The notes beneath the pieces are model-generated. The model saw only the letters and a list, made by a program, of their open reading frames with translations, did no database searches and was not told the DNA's origin. Positions 22,125 to 31,724 of a DNA stretch of 64,000 bases are shown here, piece by piece; position 1 is the stretch's first letter; each line of letters begins with the position of its first letter. This DNA is from Trichosporon coremiiforme (taxonomy: Eukaryota > Basidiomycota > Tremellomycetes > Trichosporonales > Trichosporonaceae), in contig BCJJ01000026.1 in the NCBI GenBank assembly GCA_039545355.1, forward strand, positions 62,001 through 126,000, read 5' to 3'. The position numbers were made by a program, and so were the translations under genes.

Positions 22125-22942
22125 TGTCACAGAGGACGTTGTCAGCGGGAGAACGGTTTGTAAGAAGACAAGAATGGATATGCAACGCTGCAGGCTGTGG
22201 GCTGAGGATGAGACGGCAGGTGAGAGATGGCCTCGACCGAGCCTGAGCTAGAGTTGCGGGTCCGGCCGTTGAACCCGCTAAAGACCGAGGGGCAGGTAAT
22301 CAGGCGGGCAGTCATTAACCCAAGCAGCTGTCACGCGGCCCGGGCGGGCCGTAATTAACTGCTCTCATCGCATCGCCCCCGTGTCAATGTCGGCTGCTCG
22401 ATCCTGTGCTTATCTGTATCGAGGCTCCAGACCTGGTCTAGCCTTTTGTTCGGTGCGCCTCGGTGAAGGCTGGAAGCAGCAGAATGACGACTGTGAGCGT
22501 GACAGTCATGGCTCTCACGAACACGGAGCCGAGGCCTTGAACCCGCCATGATCTGTGAATGCGAAGGCATTTTCGAACCAAGCTGTGCTGTCCCTCGATG
22601 TCAGAGTGGGTTGGAGTTGTCTCCGCCCCCCTCCCCCCCCCCCCCCCCCCCCCCCCCCCGCCAGGTGAGGGGTTTGTGGACTGGGGAACCCGTGGCCTCG
22701 CAGAAGCGACGACGGAAGCGGAGTAAATATGACTTGCACTCGTTTCACTGCGAACGCGACGGTCGTTTGCAGCATCAGCTGACCGATAGCAAGCGAAAGC
22801 ATTCACATTCGGACCCGGACAGACTTCGGCGCGCTCGGTCCGCTCGGTGGAGCACATCCAGCGGCGGTGGGCTCATCCACAGAACGCATATATGACTGCA
22901 GACGCACGGGCTCAGCTAAAGGGCCAGTGAACCACCCGCAGG
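22125..22942. promoter_or_regulatory. Intergenic region with second poly-C tract
   Basis: 0.8 kb upstream of the first lectin gene. It carries a C-rich tract at about 22622-22659 (nearly all C, one T interruption) and an AT-rich CATATATGACT near 22886, a possible core promoter element. No gene seen. Confidence 0.4.
22626..22659 (+). repeat. Poly-C tract
   Basis: A run of more than 30 almost uninterrupted C residues, the second such tract within 1.8 kb. It lies about 285 bp upstream of the first ricin-B-like gene. Confidence 0.8.
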
Positions 22943-23580
22943 ATGCTCGCGACACTCATCTACTTCATGGCGCTCGCGACGGCGGCGGTCGCGCAGGAAC
23001 CCTGGCTCCACTTGCAGTATAACCCCGATCCTCTGGCCCCATACACCGACTCGAGCAACTTCTGGTTCGTCAGCTACAGTATCGGCAAGTTCCCCAAAAC
23101 CTTTGTCAACGGCGACAAAGTCAGCCTGTGAGTCGCCCGTGGCGGCGTGTCTGACTGCATTCAGCCAACGCGGAAAAGCCATTTACATGAGCTCATCCTT
23201 CCGCTTCACCCCCGGCAAGAGCGGGCATCTTCAGGCGACGGCGAACCTGCCCGAGGGCGACTTTTGCCTCGATGCTGGTGCGTTGGGTGAGTGACTCGGT
23301 GACTCGGTGGCCCCACTGGCGCGGACTGACTTCAGACCCGGTCAATGGTGCCGTCGTCCAGCTATGGCAGTGCATCGACAACCATCCGCCCCAGGAGTGG
23401 ATCGTGGAGAATGGCCAGGTCAAGCTCGCCGGCACCAACTTCTGTCTTGACTTTCCCCTCGGAACCGCCACCGGGATCGGCGACCTGCACATCTGGGAGT
23501 GCACGTGCAACAAGAACCAGGCGTTCAGAGTCCGCTGCGGTCTGTACCCGGGCCAGGACCCGAACTGCACAGACAAATAG
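22943..23580 (+). CDS. Secreted ricin-B-like lectin domain protein, copy 1
   Basis: A small extracellular protein with a beta-trefoil-type (ricin B) carbohydrate-binding module. Exons 22943-23127, 23165-23286 and 23336-23580 (phases 2 and 1) give 183 aa. The signal peptide is MLATLIYFMALATAAVAQ. The module shows the repeated FCLD and QxW-type features: GDFCLDAG, VQLWQCIDNHPPQEWIVE, TNFCLDFP and LHIWECTCNKNQAFRV. There is no catalytic domain, so it is probably a free lectin; the sugar bound is not known. Copy 2 lies 515 bp downstream on the same strand with the same intron phases. The C-terminal tail (CGLYPGQDPNCTDK) adds two cysteines that copy 2 lacks. Confidence 0.82.
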
Positions 23581-24095
23581 TGAACGATGCATACTTTGTC
23601 CTTTCCTAATCGGAGATATAGGGAGTGTACGACTTCTAAGGGAGATGAGACGAGGAGCGGGACTAGAGAGCGAATGGTCCACCACCTGCGCTCAGCGTTT
23701 GAGGCTCCTATCCCAACCGTCCATCTTCCAGGACGTCGAGCTTATTGGCGGCGCCCGGGCCCGGACTCAGGCACAGCTGATAAGATTCGATATTGGTGCT
23801 CTGCGGTTCCCCGACGCTGATGCACTAATGCTTTGGGGGAAGCGAACAACGTTTGCGCTCCCAGAGCAGAGTGGATATTGCACCATGTCACCTGCACACA
23901 TTGCTGCTGGGTCGTGATGTCAGCTGGCCAAGCAGTGGGGCCAGGACGAATAATGCATTGTCATTCACGTTCGGATCCGATATGCCCTCCAGAGTCGGAG
24001 TGGCCTTCTGCCCCACCACCCCGTCACTTTGGCTGTCTTGCGTATAAAGACGGCCGTGGGATCACCCCAACGTCACGACAGAGGACTTCAGCATC
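23581..24095. promoter_or_regulatory. Promoter of lectin copy 2 with TATA box
   Basis: A 515-bp spacer between the tandem lectin genes. GTATAAAG at 24042-24049 lies about 50 bp upstream of the ATG and is a plausible TATA box. No gene seen. Confidence 0.5.
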
Positions 24096-24717
24096 ATGTT
24101 TGCGACACTCGTTTACCTCTCAGCCCTGGTTACTGCGGCGGCCGCGGAGAAGATACCGGCGCACAAATTGCAGTGGATCCCAGACCCGCTGGCGCCCACC
24201 GACGACGAGTCACTGTATGTGGCGTACGGGGTCGGCAAGGGATGGCCGGGTATACTAGGGCCCGAAGGCGGGCATACCATCTTCCTGTGAGTACGCTCTG
24301 GAGGCCACGTCTGACGCGGTCCAACGATCTGACGGCAGCACCGAACCCACATCGATATGGACTTCCAACGCTCTCACCTTCACGCCCGGCAAGAGCGGCC
24401 ACATTCTCGCCATTGAAAACAAGCTCATCGGCGACTTTTGCCTCGACGGCGGAATGGGTGAGTATTCTCCTCCAAGTTCCGCATGAACGAGCTGACCCCA
24501 AGATCCATACAATGGCGGCAGAGTCTACCTCTGGCCGTGCATCGACAATCACCCGCCCCAGGAGTGGATCGTGGAGAAGGGCCAGGTCAGACTCACAGGC
24601 ACAAACTTCTGCCTCGATGCCGTCAACGGCGGAGGTAAAGACCTGCAGATTTGGGAGTGCACATGTAACAAGAACCAAGCGTTCAGAGTCCACGACTTTG
24701 AGTTCACACTCCCGTGA
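24096..24717 (+). CDS. Secreted ricin-B-like lectin domain protein, copy 2
   Basis: Tandem paralog of the preceding gene. Exons 24096-24286, 24339-24457 and 24503-24717 give 174 aa, with both introns in the same phase and homologous position as in copy 1. The signal peptide is MFATLVYLSALVTAAAAE. Shared blocks are WIPDPLAP, FTPGKSGH, GDFCLDGG, CIDNHPPQEWIVEKGQV, GTNFCLDA and IWECTCNKNQAFRV. The second half is much better conserved between copies than the first, so the lectin face is under constraint while the N-terminal part diverges. Likely role: secreted or wall-associated carbohydrate binding. Confidence 0.82.
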
Positions 24718-25428
24718 TGGACAGTGACTGGAATTAAATTAGCGTATTAGACAATGCAAGCTTCGTCTCCGATGAGCAGGGAACGGACACTCGTGGGAGG
24801 AATGACATCAAACGAGAGAGAGAACGAGCGCCGAGTCATTGAGGCTACACGTATCAGCCATGAGAATGGTGGGACGGACTTGCTTTCGCCATCGACCGCT
24901 CAGCTGTTGAGCTATCCGCTGGCCCTCACTTCCCGCCGCCTCTTCCAGGGGCAAAGTGGTCGATTTGCGGCAGCACTGGGTCTCTAGTTTCCGGGACCTG
25001 TGTGCCGCAGGGCGCTGAGCTTATCTGAGGTCGTGTCAGCGCCACCACGGCACGCACCTCCGCTCCGACTCAGACACAGTCGGATTGATCTTGGCATGGT
25101 TTTGCAGTCTGCAGCCCTCCATGCCCCACTGTCCCAAGAGCAATAATCCAACGCTGAACTGGGAGCGAACAGCAGCGGCAAGCCGGGTGAATGCAAAGAA
25201 CCAAACGGCCCTCGTTCGGACGAAGCCTTGCCTGCCTGTGCAGATGCCACCTGATCAGTCCTCCAGCTAAGGAGAGTTGCTCCCTCCTCTGTCCGGGATT
25301 CCTTTCCTCCTTTTCACTCGCGGCTGCAGTTGTTTGCGAGCCCCCAACAGGCTTGGACTTGCATCCTCGCACTCGCCGCCGCTGCGCCCTGGGCGTGCGC
25401 CCTGCGCCCCTCACGTGTCCAATATTCG
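24718..25428. other. Intergenic, no gene seen
   Basis: 0.7 kb between the second lectin gene and the tRNA gene. No convincing coding or RNA signal. Confidence 0.4.
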
Positions 25429-25513
25429 GGCCACTTAGCTCAGTTGGTTAGAGCGTATGCTTAACACTTGTGTCTTACGCATAAGCTCGGCGGTTCGACC
25501 CCGCCAGAGGTCA
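25429..25513 (+). tRNA. tRNA-Val (AAC) with an 11-nt intron
   Basis: A full cloverleaf can be drawn. The D arm is GCTC..GAGC with an AGTTGGTTA loop. The anticodon stem is TATGC/GCATA. The T arm is GGCGG-TTCGACC-CCGCC and the discriminator is A. The anticodon loop TTAACA...C gives AAC, interrupted one base 3' of the anticodon by CTTGTGTCTTA, the canonical position of nuclear tRNA introns. The acceptor stem GGCCACT/AGAGGTC has a G-U pair at 2:71 and an A-A mismatch at 5:68. A TTTTT RNA polymerase III terminator follows at 25516-25520. Confidence 0.88.
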
Positions 25514-25515
25514 TC

Positions 25516-25520
25516 TTTTT
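25516..25520 (+). terminator. RNA polymerase III terminator
   Basis: Five T residues directly downstream of the tRNA-Val gene. Confidence 0.75.
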
Positions 25521-25559
25521 GGATTCCAACCAGAGCCTGCTGCCATTCTCGTCCTGCTC

Positions 25560-25587
25560 AGCAGGTCGCGATGGGTCGCGACCTGCT
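25560..25587. repeat. Perfect 12-bp inverted repeat with TGGG loop
   Basis: AGCAGGTCGCGA at 25560-25571 is perfectly complementary to TCGCGACCTGCT at 25576-25587, around a four-base loop. It lies 47 bp downstream of the tRNA-Val gene, beyond its T-run terminator. Function unknown. Confidence 0.75.
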
Positions 25588-25941
25588 TATTGGAATTGTT
25601 GGACGGTGGAGTGGTCGCTGCTGTATCAGTGGCAGAGACGTGCTGGTTGTAGATCTACAATTGGACTCGCCTGCGCTGTTGCCGTCTGCCCTCCCGCGCC
25701 GCCTGTAATCTCCGTGGTTTCAGCTCCGTGACATGGAGCACACTTAGAGTTGCCGGGTGCGTAGACGTGTGCCTTACCTGTAGAGAGAGAGGACGGTCAA
25801 GAGGGGATACTGGGTTTGTTTACATCCCGGTCATAGCCGATCTTATCAGTGACGTCACGCAACGCAAACTGTGCAGCAACCGTCTGACCTTTTCTTTCTC
25901 GAACGTCATATTTCATTGATTAGTCGCTACATAAGATACAA
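25588..25941. other. Intergenic, no gene seen
   Basis: About 350 bp between the hairpin and the 3' end of the minus-strand PPxY gene; probably holds that gene's 3' UTR. Confidence 0.4.
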
Positions 25942-26826
25942 TTACGGGGCATACGGAGGGGGCGGCTCGTAAGCCGGGGGCGCGACGACGTGTGGCCCCT
26001 TCTTCTCGCTTGTTCTGGGAAGGACCCTCCCTACAACTCGAGCATCATACCCCTTCTGCGCCATCATCTCCTCCGCCACGAGCCCGAGTTCAGCGTGCAG
26101 TCTCCGCACCTCCCGCGGGGATTCGGAGGCGTTGATCAGCCTAGCCGCACGGAAGACATAGTCGTCCATCCCGTCCACGAGCCAGACCCTCTCCCTCGCA
26201 TGCGGGAGACGGACCATCTCGGCATCCAGGCCCAGATACTCCCCCCACTGCAGGGGGAGCGTACCGTAACTCTCCAAATGCTGCAGATGGGCGAGGTACG
26301 ACGCGAAGCGGTCCAGGGCCCATTCCTGCCGCTCGAGAATGGCTGCACAGCGCTTTTCGAGGGCGCGGATGCGGGACCGGAACGTCGACTCGAAGCGTAC
26401 CATTGGACCTGCGGTGACGCCGGCAAAGGGGAGGGTGTACACTTCCTGAAGGGCGCAGAGGCGGCGGCGCGTGTCGTCCAGGTCGGATTGGAGGGTGGCG
26501 TAGGCCGAGCAGAGGCCGGAGCGGGGGCATGTCGTCCGCGACCCGTGCGTTGTGGTGTAGTAGAATGTGGTGAAGTGGTAGGGCGAGGGGGAGATGCTGG
26601 CGAAGAAACCTGTCGGCTTTGCTGACGCACGAGCGATACGGGCGATTGGCCTGCGGCTGTTGCGAACGAAGACGTTGTGTTCCGTGTGTGAGGATGGGAG
26701 CGATTTGGCGCAGAAGGCGGCGGCGTAGTCGTGGTCGGAGGGGAAGAAGGGCTGGCCAGGCTTGGATGCGGTCTTTCCGAGCTCCTCCTCAATCCACTTC
26801 TGGATGTATGTTGTGATTGCGTTCAT
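25942..26826 (-). CDS. Unknown protein with C-terminal PPxY motifs, paralog A
   Basis: A single-exon gene of 294 aa starting at the ATG at 26826 (MNAITTYIQKWIEEELGK). I rejected the 64-residue in-frame extension because the chosen ATG aligns with the MNAL start of paralog B. No known domain is recognised. The protein looks largely helical from about 105 to 265 (CSAYATLQSDLDDTRRRLC, FRSRIRALEKRCAAILER, MDDYVFRAARLINASES) and ends in a proline-rich tail with two PPxY motifs, PPAY (283-286) and PPPY (289-292). PPxY peptides bind WW domains, for example of NEDD4/Rsp5 ubiquitin ligases, so an adaptor or a ligase substrate is a reasonable guess. The helical core and tail correspond to those of the gene at 30137-31576, transcribed in the opposite direction. 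Confidence 0.7.
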   Translation of the reverse strand: MNAITTYIQKWIEEELGKTASKPGQPFFPSDHDYAAAFCAKSLPSSHTEHNVFVRNSRRPIARIARASAKPTGFFASISPSPYHFTTFYYTTTHGSRTTCPRSGLCSAYATLQSDLDDTRRRLCALQEVYTLPFAGVTAGPMVRFESTFRSRIRALEKRCAAILERQEWALDRFASYLAHLQHLESYGTLPLQWGEYLGLDAEMVRLPHARERVWLVDGMDDYVFRAARLINASESPREVRRLHAELGLVAEEMMAQKGYDARVVGRVLPRTSEKKGPHVVAPPAYEPPPPYAP

Positions 26827-29800
26827 GACGGAGCTCAGAGTAGTCAAGAACCAGGTATGCGTGTGAGGGTGTGGAGAGAAGGAGGAGTATGCATGAAAAG
26901 AAGGAGGGGAGGAGGTGGTTTGTTTATACGATTGTTTTTGCAGGTTGGCCGCTGAAAGCCTCATGAATGACTCAATGGCGTGTGGCGACGCTAAGGAGAC
27001 CATCCGCAGTAACTTCAATGGACGTCAATGGACAGATCTGGGACGGAGGCTGGTCCGCTCATGTGGCTGGCGGCTGGTCGAGCATGTGGGCCTGACTTTT
27101 TCATGAACATCGATTCATGCCGAGGGTGACGCGACAGGCTGAGGCTGTATGCTTAGATGGCGGGGGAGGTCACGCCGCAGGCTGCTCTCATGACGAGGTT
27201 GCGGTGGTCGTTTGAGGGATGGAGAGTTTAGGAGTAATGCCAGCCAATGCCATCGAACGCAGCGTATGCATCGTCACGGTCCACTTTGTTATGAAGATCG
27301 GCAGGAGTACCGTGTCAGGCGTACTCGTGCGTGTCGTGAGTGATCGACAGAGACCAGACTTGCTTCTCTCAGTGATGGCAGTACAAGTGGCGCCCACATA
27401 CCAAAGGGCGGGATCAACTCATTCATCACGCTGAGTGTCCACCGCGACATGAATGGTCTGTCACTCTTGACTCGTATTCACCTGTGTTATCGCCTGATGT
27501 TACCCGTGTTTCTCAGCTCCCAAATAGCCGCCCGTCAGTGTTCATGCAAGAAGCTATGGACCTGCAGAGGGCATAGGAAGCTGACAGGGGCGTCCTCCTC
27601 TCACTCATGGGCTTCCACGCTCCGGCTTTGGGATCGGCCGAGTCCAGCTCTGACCACGGACAACAGCGTAAACGTTGCTATGCTCGTAATAAAGAATTGC
27701 AGCTTTGTACCAGCTGCACTGGCGTCACCTCTGCGAGGTTGCTAACCTCCGAAGTCAAGAGTGGCTCCGATGGATTTGAAGTGTAAGGCTCGGAAAACAG
27801 TCGCGTCGGTCTGGGCAGAGCCTCCAGCGGTGCAGCTCCATTCCAGGACGCAATCGGCACGAGCAACTCGGATCTCGATGCAGAAGGGAGTGCAAGTCCC
27901 CCCAACGTCCTTTGCCCAGCAGTCCCGGTGCATGTCGCTGGCGCCGCAGGTTTCAGTCCCGCTAGCCACAGGTTGGGATGAGGCAGTTTCGAGGGCTCTG
28001 CGTCTTGGCTTGTGGCCAGGCTCGGCGGTCGATGTCTGCCCCTCAAGCACAGTGCTCAACTGCGGTGTCAAGAGAGTGTGTCCAGGCCCTCGTCCCCTGT
28101 CCCCTGCGCCCCGCACACCTCGACATGTGCCATACCCCGCACACCAAAGCGGAGGGTCCGAAACGATGACGCACCGAAAGGTGAACTAGGGGACGCCTGA
28201 TTGGATTCCAGCAGTCGCCAAACGCAGCCCTGTGCGGCGCACGACATACCGCTGTGAATCACGCTGCGCTTATCAGGAGCAAAGGGGGCGTGTGCGAGTC
28301 CGGAGTCTCCAACGCATCGATCCCTCCAAGGTCACCGCATTCGGCACACTGGTGCAAAGATCTCTGTTGCTCCAGACTTCTCCTTGCGGCGTTCACTGCT
28401 GTCCGCATCCGAGACTCGTGACCTCTGGTGCACATGTGCCTCGAGTGGCCCGACCCAGCCGGCCGGTGCGGCCGGTACGTGTTGCCCGACCGATGACTGC
28501 CAACGGAAGCAAAGATCCGAGTCCGGTCGCTGGTCCGGTGTCCCGGTGGTTCGGATGACCAGGAGTTAAACGTGGACAAGGAACGTGACCCCTTTCCAGC
28601 TTGCTTGTTCGGATTCCCAGCGCAGCATACTAGTTGCACCCTGCACTCGCGTGCGGGCTACATCATGCGATACACTCTCGCATCGCATGACGTATGGTGA
28701 CTACCGCGGTGGAGGAGATGTCCAGTGAGAGGGCGGGAGAGGGGAGCAGAATTAATCTTATCAAGTCGACTGTGCCCAATGCCCAAGGGTTCCTCATCAT
28801 GGCCCTGAGAGATCAACCCTGGACGGCCCAGTCAGGAAATTTCCGGGTCCAACGGTGAAGCATAAACGCTTAACCGCCCGTATCCTGCAGAAGCTCAGAA
28901 CTTGACGCAGAACACCCGGAACGACCCAGAGCAGACCGAACCCACAGAAGCTCAAGATAGCACCGGACTTCTGATCGGCCGGCGCCGGCCGGCTCCAAGA
29001 CGGCAACTCGTGACTACTCCTTCATGCCCACTTGGTTCCTCTTGCCGATCACGAGACGTGGCATGGGTCGCAGTGTCGGCTGCGTACCTTCGCAGCATTG
29101 CAGAGATGCTATCCTAGCTATCCTGGCTATCCTAGCGCTGCCTTCGTGTTCCCGCAGCATGCGTTGGATAGGTCACATAGCGCCAGGGCATTTCGCCGTT
29201 ACGACACCCTAGGACACCCTAGTATTCCTTGGAGTGTCCTTGGAGGCGTCTAGGGTAAGCCTTGGTTGAAAAAGTCGAAGAGCACGAAGGTCGCCACCGA
29301 ACAACCGAGTGGTCCCCGCAGGAACGGAGGAAATGGTGAATGGCACTACGGCAGAACATGGAGCACGGGCCACATGTGATCGCGCCAGTGTTACATGCTG
29401 GCACGAAACGAGGGAGGCGCCGACGCAAGGCCCACCGGCGCAGTGTTGCAGAGTGCTCTCCACCTCCTTCTGTATCGGCCGATCGGCCTGCGGCGTTCGC
29501 ACAGGCTCCCGCTCCAGACTCGGGCCGCGGAGGGCGGAGGGGGCTTGCGGGCTTGCATGCAGACTCCTCCTCCTGGGCAACGTTGACTTTGCTGACTGAG
29601 CCAAAGTGCGGCGATTCGACGTGTGCGATGGTGGAGATCTGGCGAGCGAGTCGAACGCGACGCCTGGTTACGCCAAGCTACACGGAGAATCGAACGGAGG
29701 CCATGCCAGGGACATACGGCGGCAGGGTCCGTGACTAAGCACCAAGGCCAAAAGGCGAACCAAAGGCCAAAACAAGGGCTGCAAGGGTTGGTGACCTGAC

Positions 29801-30136
29801 TAAGCGCTACTGTCGCGGACCTAAGGACCGATAAACGTCAGATCGCATCGTGTGGTTCGTGGGTATCTCATCTGTCCGTTTCGACCAGGAATACGACGCG
29901 AGAAGGGCACAGCGCATGTGTGCGGCGCCGCAGCTCAGGTTGCCAGGGGTGCACAACACCTTCCGGGGAAACTACGAGTCGTAGCATGGCATACATAAGA
30001 AGTCCGGTTGAGGTGACACCCAGCCTCTCCTTGCCACCACCACAGAGCTAGACATAGCCATACCCACCCTTCGCGACACACACGACTCGACCACGACGAC
30101 TAGCCGGCAGAGCCGCCATTCGCCATCCCAACTACA
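26827..30136. other. 3.3-kb region without recognisable gene
   Basis: It lies between the divergent PPxY paralogs. Many short frames exist on both strands, but none has domain content or convincing splice structure. It holds a 14-bp palindrome GGCCGGCGCCGGCC near 28977-28990 and short direct repeats TATCCTAGC/TATCCTGGC near 29110-29132. It also has GACACCCTAG repeats near 29211-29230 whose ACCCTAG recurs inverted as CTAGGGT about 30 bp on. The part nearest 30137 should be the promoter of paralog B. Confidence 0.4.
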
Positions 30137-31576
30137 ATGAACGCCCTCGCTGCTGGACCAGCACCCCGCCCCCGTCCAAAAGTCAAGTATCCGGACGCGT
30201 ACCCGAACTGGCACTATCCCGCCGACTTTGTGCTGAAGCCGTCGCCCTTTGACTCTGGCGTGGAGAGCCCCCACATCGTGCGCCGACACCACCACTCGCT
30301 CAGCCTCTCGTTGCCCTCGATGCACTCCCATTCTCGTTCCCACTCGACCTCCGCCTCCGCCCCCACTCCGACCCCTACTGCGGCGGCCTCCACCTCCCCC
30401 TCTTGCCACTCGCGTTCCGCCTCCACCGCTACCACCCCCGGCCACGCTCGTGCCTCCGGCTCGCGTGCCGACCCTGCATCCGGAGTAACGGACCCTGCCG
30501 CGCCAGCCACGCCAGTCCGCGGCACGGCGCCCACACGCACGGCGTCGGACCCAGACACGGTCGCGTACTACCTCTCCGCGCCCAGCAGCAGCCAGGGCGC
30601 GGCGCGGCGTCTGCTGGACGCGTTCCGCTCCCGCGCACCCGTGTATCTGACATCATTCGTGTACGAGGACGCCGGATACGTCGATGCCTCACCCGCAGCC
30701 GCGGCACCCTCAACGTCAACACCCTCAACCTCGGCGTCGACCCCTGTGGCTGACCCCGCCACGGCCAGTGCGTCCGGCATGCCTGCCCCAGCTGCATCAG
30801 CCACACCAACGTCGCCTGCTACGTCGTCTCGTGCATCGCCTATAAGGACGATTCGGCAACACCGCTGCACGCGCGCCGAGCTCTGTGCGGCCTTTGGCCA
30901 GCTCGTGCAGGACTGGCACCGATTCTGGTCCTTCGGGATGGACGTGCTGTACACGGTACCCACCTCGCCTCCCGCGGGTCGCGAGGCCGAGTTCGAGGAG
31001 AGGTTCGGGGAGAGCATCTCGCGTCTCCGCGCCGTGTGGCAAAGCACGCAGTACCGTCTGTTCTGGGGCACGTACCTGTTCGGCGACTACCTCGAGGCCC
31101 TGTCTGAGATGGAGGATGCGGGGCGCCTGCCTGCGCGTTGGCCGCGGACCGGGCTCGACACTAGCTCGAGAGCAGTGCGGTTCCCCGGCTGCTCGCTGAC
31201 GCACCGCTCCCCCGGGGGGCGGCTGGATGACTACGCCTTCCGCGCCGCCAAGGAGATCAATGGGAAGGAGAGCGAGCGCATACCCGAGGTCGAGGATGCG
31301 TACACGGACATTGAGGCGCTGATGTGGGACATGCTCGAGTTCAAGGGGCTCGATCCGGAGCTCAGCCTCGAGGCCCTGCCCAAGATGCGCGGCGCGGCTT
31401 ATGCTACCCCTGGGCGTTTCGAGCCCCCTCCCCCACCTTATGCGCCGCCTAGCTATGAGGACGCCTGTGGAAGTTGTTCTGGGTGTTCGAGCGCAGAGTC
31501 CTCCAGGGGTAGCTCGAGGGCGAGCTCCGGGTGGGGATCGCCTCGCAGCTCGTACGACAGCGCCTTCAGCGAGTAG
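30137..31576 (+). CDS. Unknown protein with C-terminal PPxY motifs, paralog B
   Basis: A single-exon gene of 479 aa with no domain I recognise. Residues 50-240 are a disordered S/T/P/A-rich insert that paralog A lacks. The ordered part (about 240-420) contains CTRAELCAAFGQLVQDW, MDVLYTVPTSPP, FGESISRLRAVWQSTQYRL and LDDYAFRAAKEINGKES, with corresponding blocks in paralog A. The tail has PPPY (432-435) and PPSY (437-440) followed by EDA and an S/G-rich end. The shared start (MNA), shared helical core and shared paired PPxY tail make common descent very likely despite low identity. Role unknown; WW-domain binding is the only testable prediction from sequence. Confidence 0.72.
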   Translation: MNALAAGPAPRPRPKVKYPDAYPNWHYPADFVLKPSPFDSGVESPHIVRRHHHSLSLSLPSMHSHSRSHSTSASAPTPTPTAAASTSPSCHSRSASTATTPGHARASGSRADPASGVTDPAAPATPVRGTAPTRTASDPDTVAYYLSAPSSSQGAARRLLDAFRSRAPVYLTSFVYEDAGYVDASPAAAAPSTSTPSTSASTPVADPATASASGMPAPAASATPTSPATSSRASPIRTIRQHRCTRAELCAAFGQLVQDWHRFWSFGMDVLYTVPTSPPAGREAEFEERFGESISRLRAVWQSTQYRLFWGTYLFGDYLEALSEMEDAGRLPARWPRTGLDTSSRAVRFPGCSLTHRSPGGRLDDYAFRAAKEINGKESERIPEVEDAYTDIEALMWDMLEFKGLDPELSLEALPKMRGAAYATPGRFEPPPPPYAPPSYEDACGSCSGCSSAESSRGSSRASSGWGSPRSSYDSAFSE

Positions 31577-31724
31577 TGTTGTAATTGTTAGTTGTACAGT
31601 AGCTTGATGAACTCATGATTGCCATGTCCCAACTTGAGTAGCACAGGAGTGGCCAGTGGGGTGAACATCTGGCTCCAGGTCTCGTCGTCACGCTACTACA
31701 CGATGCATGTCCCGTTCTCAACTT

